Shown here: positions 31,121 through 34,151 of the stretch, in pieces | Numbering within the stretch: the first letter of the stretch is position 1 | Layout: every line of letters begins with the position of its first letter | Assembly (NCBI GenBank): GCA_000496215.1 | Contig: KI543219.1 | Location: forward strand, 17,191-51,341 | Length of the DNA: 34,151 bases | DNA from: an uncultured archaeon A07HN63 | GTDB taxonomy: Archaea > Halobacteriota > Halobacteria > Halobacteriales > Haloferacaceae | Direction of reading: 5' to 3' | The notes under the pieces: model-generated | Databases searched by the model: none | Told to the model about the DNA's origin: nothing | The model's input: the letters and a program-made list of their open reading frames with translations, nothing else | Position numbers and translations under genes: made by a program

Positions 31121-31213
31121 ATGATAGATACAGCGACACTGAGACGAGACGGGTTCGACGTGCACAGACAGCGGGAAAAACAGTTACCGACGGTGACAAC
31201 AGATGGTCGCTGA
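31121..31213 (+). CDS. Possible 30-residue leader ORF overlapping the membrane gene
   Basis: ATG 31121 opens a 30-codon frame (start MIDTATLRRDGFDVHRQRE) that ends TGA 31211-31213 and overlaps the membrane protein start by 11 bp. It lies where the mRNA should begin, 20 bp after the palindrome, so it would be the first frame on the transcript. The sequence is basic and matches no family I know. It may be a leader peptide, or simply a chance frame in a 5' untranslated region. Confidence 0.25.
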   Translation: MIDTATLRRDGFDVHRQREKQLPTVTTDGR

Positions 31214-32309
31214 GTCGGTAACGCTCCTGCAGGCGTTCGGTGGCTCACTCGCTGACGTGACAGCCGTGCTTGGCGATGCCGCGATCTGGATTGGCGCGTT
31301 CGCCGGTGGGGCCTTTGGCGCGGCCATCGGCGCGCTGCCAGCGTTCATTCTGACAGGGCTGCTGGTCGTCGCCGGCGCGGCGGCCAACGTCGTCGGCGTC
31401 GCCCCCGACGGGGCAGTCGGCCTCGTTGGAATCGGCTTCGGCCACGTGTTCGGCCCACACATCTCCTTTGCCGGTGGAGCAGCAGCCGCGGCCTATGCCG
31501 CCAAACAGGGGTACATGGAGTCTGGCTTCGACTACCACAATGCGAAGGACATCGGCTTCGCCCTCGGGACGAAACCGGACGTGCTCGCGGTCGGCGGGGC
31601 ATTTGGATTGCTTGGCATTGCAGTTGAGCAACTTTCGAGAACCCTGCTGATCCCGGTCGATCCGATTCCGGTCAGCATCGTCATCAGCGCGTTCGTCCAT
31701 CGCGCAGTTTTCGGCTACGCACTCCTCGGCAAACCGCAGGGAAGCGGCCTGCTCGATATGGGTCCCTTCGAACGAGGGGAAACACTCGATGACACCAGCG
31801 CCGGCAACGGGACTGAAAACGGTGGCGAGTCCGCCGGTGAGTGGCTTGCCACCGAGCCGTGGCTTCCCCAGCAGTACAAGTGGGCTGGCGTCGCCGCAGT
31901 CGGGCTCGTTGCTGGGCTGGCCTCGGGCTATCTCGCCTTCCGAACTGGAAGCCCGTTCCTCGGATTCGGCCTGAGTGCCGCCTCGCTCCTGTTCCTCAAT
32001 CTTGGCGTCGAGAAGTTCCCCGTTACCCATCATATCACGCTGGCAGGCTCCACGGTCTTCCTTGCGGTGACAGCCAGCGGTGATGCCGCACTGGCCGGAT
32101 TATCACCGGCTACCGGGCTGCTGCTGGCTGGCATCGTCGGCCTCGTGGCCGGCCTGCTGGGTGAGATCACCCAGCGGATCTTCTACGCCCATGGTCGCAC
32201 CCACATCGATCCGCCGGCGATGGCAATCATCATCTGGTCGTTCGGGATCGGACTCCTGTACGTCGCTGGCGTCCTCCCCACCGGCGTCTGGATTCCCGGG
32301 ACTGTCTGA
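31203..32309 (+). CDS. Polytopic membrane protein, function unknown
   Basis: 368 residues with about nine hydrophobic helices, mostly Ala/Gly/Val-rich. A long hydrophobic N-terminal half (1-185, with a short polar loop carrying YMESGFDYHNAKDIG) is followed by an acidic linker (~200-230, Glu/Gly/Asn-rich) and a second hydrophobic half (~230-368). The two halves could be an internal repeat or two bundles. No transporter signature is seen. The ATG at 31203 is preceded by a TetR-type palindrome, and a TetR gene follows 148 bp after the stop on the same strand, which suggests a regulated exporter or resistance/physiology factor. This link is inference. Confidence 0.75.
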   Translation: MVAESVTLLQAFGGSLADVTAVLGDAAIWIGAFAGGAFGAAIGALPAFILTGLLVVAGAAANVVGVAPDGAVGLVGIGFGHVFGPHISFAGGAAAAAYAAKQGYMESGFDYHNAKDIGFALGTKPDVLAVGGAFGLLGIAVEQLSRTLLIPVDPIPVSIVISAFVHRAVFGYALLGKPQGSGLLDMGPFERGETLDDTSAGNGTENGGESAGEWLATEPWLPQQYKWAGVAAVGLVAGLASGYLAFRTGSPFLGFGLSAASLLFLNLGVEKFPVTHHITLAGSTVFLAVTASGDAALAGLSPATGLLLAGIVGLVAGLLGEITQRIFYAHGRTHIDPPAMAIIIWSFGIGLLYVAGVLPTGVWIPGTV

Positions 32310-32457
32310 CTACCCGGGACGCAGACGGCCGTTCGGCGGCCGGGGGACCGGCTGCCACCGCACTCCTTGCGCTTACAGAGCAACCACAGTGAGGAGATTG
32401 ACGCCAGCGACGACAGTGGTACCAAGCTATTTTCCACCTGGTCGCAAAGTGGCGATC

Positions 32458-33087
32458 ATGAGCGATGAGGTACCGCTTGATGGCGAGCCAGCCGACACCC
32501 ACGAGGCTATTATGATGGCGACGTTCTCGGCACTCCGGAAACACGGGTATCCCGGTATCTCGATTCAGCGCATTGCCGACGAGTCTGAGCTCACCAAGTC
32601 GACATTCTACCATCACTTCGACGGCAAAGACGACATCCTGCTCTCGTTCGTCCGGTATATGCGGGAGTACTTCGAGCGAGGGTACCGGATTGAGTCAACC
32701 GGGGACCCGGTTGGCGATCTCAGGGCCTTCGTCACCGTGTCGCTCGGTGAGTATCCGGGCCCGGACGGAACCCCGAACCCCGAGGCGCGGCTCTCGACGT
32801 ATCTGGAACTGCGTGCGCAGGCCATTCAGAATCCCGCATTCCGGTCCGAATTCACGGAACTGTCGGCCGCGCTCGTCAGAAATCTCACCGACATCATCGA
32901 AACCGGTGTCGGACAGGGCGTCTTTACCGTGAACGACCCAGCGGCGACCGCGGAGTATCTGGTAGCGACTATCGAGGGGATCAATCTCCAGCAGACGACC
33001 CGGACTGACGGCCCGCGGACGATGCTTCAGGAGTCGCTTGAGCGGTATATCAGAACCGAGGTGCTGGCCGAAGACGTGTCGTTCTGA
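32458..33087 (+). CDS. TetR/AcrR family transcriptional regulator
   Basis: 209 residues. The N-terminal HTH is ATFSALRKHGYPGISIQRIADESELTKSTFYHHFDGKDDILLSFV (abbreviated: GISIQRIAD, TKSTFYHHF, KDDIL), residues about 20-65. The rest is the usual all-helical ligand-binding and dimer region. It likely represses the membrane protein gene through the 31086-31101 palindrome, and perhaps a second site at 7884-7900. The ligand is unknown. The ATG at 32458 was chosen because upstream frame has no TetR character. A TATA-like CTATTTTCC (32428-32436) lies 27 bp upstream, suggesting its own leaderless promoter. Confidence 0.9.
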   Translation: MSDEVPLDGEPADTHEAIMMATFSALRKHGYPGISIQRIADESELTKSTFYHHFDGKDDILLSFVRYMREYFERGYRIESTGDPVGDLRAFVTVSLGEYPGPDGTPNPEARLSTYLELRAQAIQNPAFRSEFTELSAALVRNLTDIIETGVGQGVFTVNDPAATAEYLVATIEGINLQQTTRTDGPRTMLQESLERYIRTEVLAEDVSF

Positions 33088-33126
33088 GACCGAAGAACGA
33101 ATGCACGCGCTGCCATAGATTTCTGT

Positions 33127-33576
33127 ATGCGAGTGAGTGTTATTGGCGGGAGTAGCGTCGATTCGGCAACGGCCGCGACGGCTGAAGCACTCGGTGACGT
33201 GCTTGCCAGCCGCGGCCACACAGTTATCTGTGGCGGGCTTAGCGGCGTGATGACGGCCGTCTGTCGGGGAGCCAAAAGCGAGGGCGGTCACACCATCGGG
33301 GTCCTGCCGGGCGACGACCCCGGCGCGGCCAACGAGTTCGTCGACACACCGATTGCAACTGATCTCAACCACGCTCGGAACCCGCTGGTCGTGATGAACG
33401 GTGACGCCGTGATCGCCGTCAACGGCAGTTCTGGCACGCTGTCGGAGCTCGGCCACGCGCTCACCCTCGACAAGCCGGTCGCCGGGCTGGATACTCACCA
33501 CATCGACGGCATCGACGGGATCGAACACGTCGAGACACCGGTGGCGGCCGTCGAGTACGTCGAAGCCAGCGGTTGA
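33127..33576 (+). CDS. TIGR00725 / LOG-like Rossmann-fold protein
   Basis: 149 residues. VSVIGGSSV is the N-terminal nucleotide-type loop, VICGGLSGVMTAVCRGA the second glycine-rich loop, and NGSSGTLSELGHAL the PGGxGTxxE-like motif of LOG/MoCo-carrier-like proteins (here N-G-S-S-G-T-L-S-E). Members bind nucleotides or a Moco-like ligand; some LOG proteins cleave cytokinin nucleotides. The function of the TIGR00725 branch is not settled. It is a complete, stand-alone small enzyme-like protein. The preceding 40 bp hold no clear promoter apart from a GAACGAA half-site (33105-33111). Confidence 0.8.
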   Translation: MRVSVIGGSSVDSATAATAEALGDVLASRGHTVICGGLSGVMTAVCRGAKSEGGHTIGVLPGDDPGAANEFVDTPIATDLNHARNPLVVMNGDAVIAVNGSSGTLSELGHALTLDKPVAGLDTHHIDGIDGIEHVETPVAAVEYVEASG

Positions 33577-33593
33577 TAGAGATACGAGCGCAT

Positions 33594-33663
33594 ACCCCCG
33601 CCTTCCCGTGAGTGACGAGTGTTCCGACACCCTGTCGGAACCGAGGAGCGAACAGGCGGGGGT
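33594..33663. repeat. Nested hairpin upstream of the TnpA transposase (possible IS left end)
   Basis: A 10-bp outer stem pairs ACCCCCGCCT (33594-33603) with AGGCGGGGGT (33654-33663). Inside it a perfect 9-bp stem with a 3-nt CCC loop is formed by GTTCCGACA (33621-33629) and TGTCGGAAC (33633-33641). IS200/IS605 ends carry such imperfect or nested hairpins, which TnpA recognises as single strands. The structure lies ~105 bp before the TnpA start. It could also act as the terminator of the TIGR00725 gene. Confidence 0.55.
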
Positions 33664-33768
33664 CGAGCGGACAACATAGTGTGACAACCCACCGTTCGAT
33701 TGCATTGCCGGATTTCCCACCGTTTTCGCAAGATATTTGCCATGATATGACCATAGTGTGTAACACGG

Positions 33769-34151
33769 ATGAAGACCACACGGCACGCAACCTACAACCT
33801 CAACTACCACATAGTGTGGCTCCCAAAGTACCGCAACGCGGTACTGGCGGGAGAGGTTGCCGACCGTGTGGAATCCATCCTCCACGAAATTGCCGACGAG
33901 AAGGGCTTGGACATTCAAAACCTGACTGTCCAGCCCGACCACGTTCACCTGTTCGTCGGTAGCCCACCCAAACACAGCCCATCACTGCTCGCCAACTGGT
34001 TCAAGGGTATTTCCTCACGGAAATACAACCACCGCCACGCCGACCACGACGGCGAAAAAATCCGGTGGGCACGCGGCTACTATGCTGGCACAGCCGGGCA
34101 CGTCTCCAGTGAAACCGTCGAGAACTACATTGACCGGCACAAGGAGGCAGA
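33769..34151 (+). mobile_element. tnpA: IS200/IS605 family transposase TnpA, 3'-truncated by the window edge
   Basis: 127 codons are present, open at the right edge. The start MKTTRHATYNLNYHIVWLPK is the family N-terminus. The HUH metal site is His58-Val-His60 (QPDHVHLFVGS), and the catalytic Tyr is Tyr120 (SSETVENY). TnpA Y1 transposases cut and join single-stranded DNA at hairpin-bearing ends. Almost the whole domain is present, so the element is probably intact and recent. A TnpB gene usually follows; it would lie beyond the window. Three copies of CATAGTGTG (33675, 33752, 33810) lie around its start, the third inside its coding sequence. Confidence 0.92.

Overview
The window is a gene-dense stretch of haloarchaeal chromosome (class Halobacteria). 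The evidence is very high GC with a strong C/G third-position bias, acidic Asp/Glu-rich proteins, archaeal marker genes (membrane-anchored LonB, thermosome, TRAM protein, archaeal NMN adenylyltransferase, the archaeal-type first enzyme of aromatic biosynthesis), and TATA boxes about 27 bp before start codons that imply leaderless mRNAs. The genus cannot be fixed from sequence alone.

Layout. 1-3.5 kb: the 3' part of a rhodanese-type sulfurtransferase, a ferritin-like/rubrerythrin protein, two small membrane proteins and a PLP aminotransferase. 3.5-7.7 kb: an S9 prolyl-oligopeptidase-type peptidase, a two-gene toxin-antitoxin module (winged-helix antitoxin plus MazF/PemK-like toxin), then the B12-binding subunit of methylmalonyl-CoA mutase overlapping its MeaB-type GTPase chaperone. 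7.9-10.1 kb: a HEAT-repeat protein facing a lower-GC zinc-finger/RecA-like protein. 10.2-14.1 kb: a trpC-trpB-trpA operon followed by the ADH synthase (archaeal shikimate entry), preceded by three TGTAC boxes at exact 10-bp spacing. 14.2-18.8 kb: a Cys-less MGMT homologue, a small membrane protein, LonB, NMN adenylyltransferase and SAM hydroxide adenosyltransferase. 18.8-22.7 kb: a two-gene operon of a double-domain KaiC-like ATPase and a histidine kinase with a canonical LOV photosensory domain. 22.9-27.9 kb: thermosome subunit, a 9-bp tandem repeat, an amidohydrolase-like protein, a GT2 glycosyltransferase, a winged-helix regulator and a SAM methyltransferase. 27.9-33.6 kb: TRAM protein, MscS channel, zinc alcohol dehydrogenase, a small membrane protein, a polytopic membrane protein behind a perfect 16-bp palindrome, a TetR regulator and a TIGR00725/LOG-like protein. 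The window ends inside an IS200/IS605 TnpA transposase with a large hairpin upstream.

Most of the region is housekeeping. The parts most worth a second look are the KaiC-like/LOV-kinase operon (whose kinase start shows an apparent 1-nt frameshift), the TRP-box-like array before trpC, the winged-helix/MazF module, the TetR palindrome with an uncharacterised membrane protein, the Asp-for-Cys MGMT homologue, and the zinc-finger/RecA-like plus HEAT pair. No tRNA, rRNA or CRISPR array was seen.
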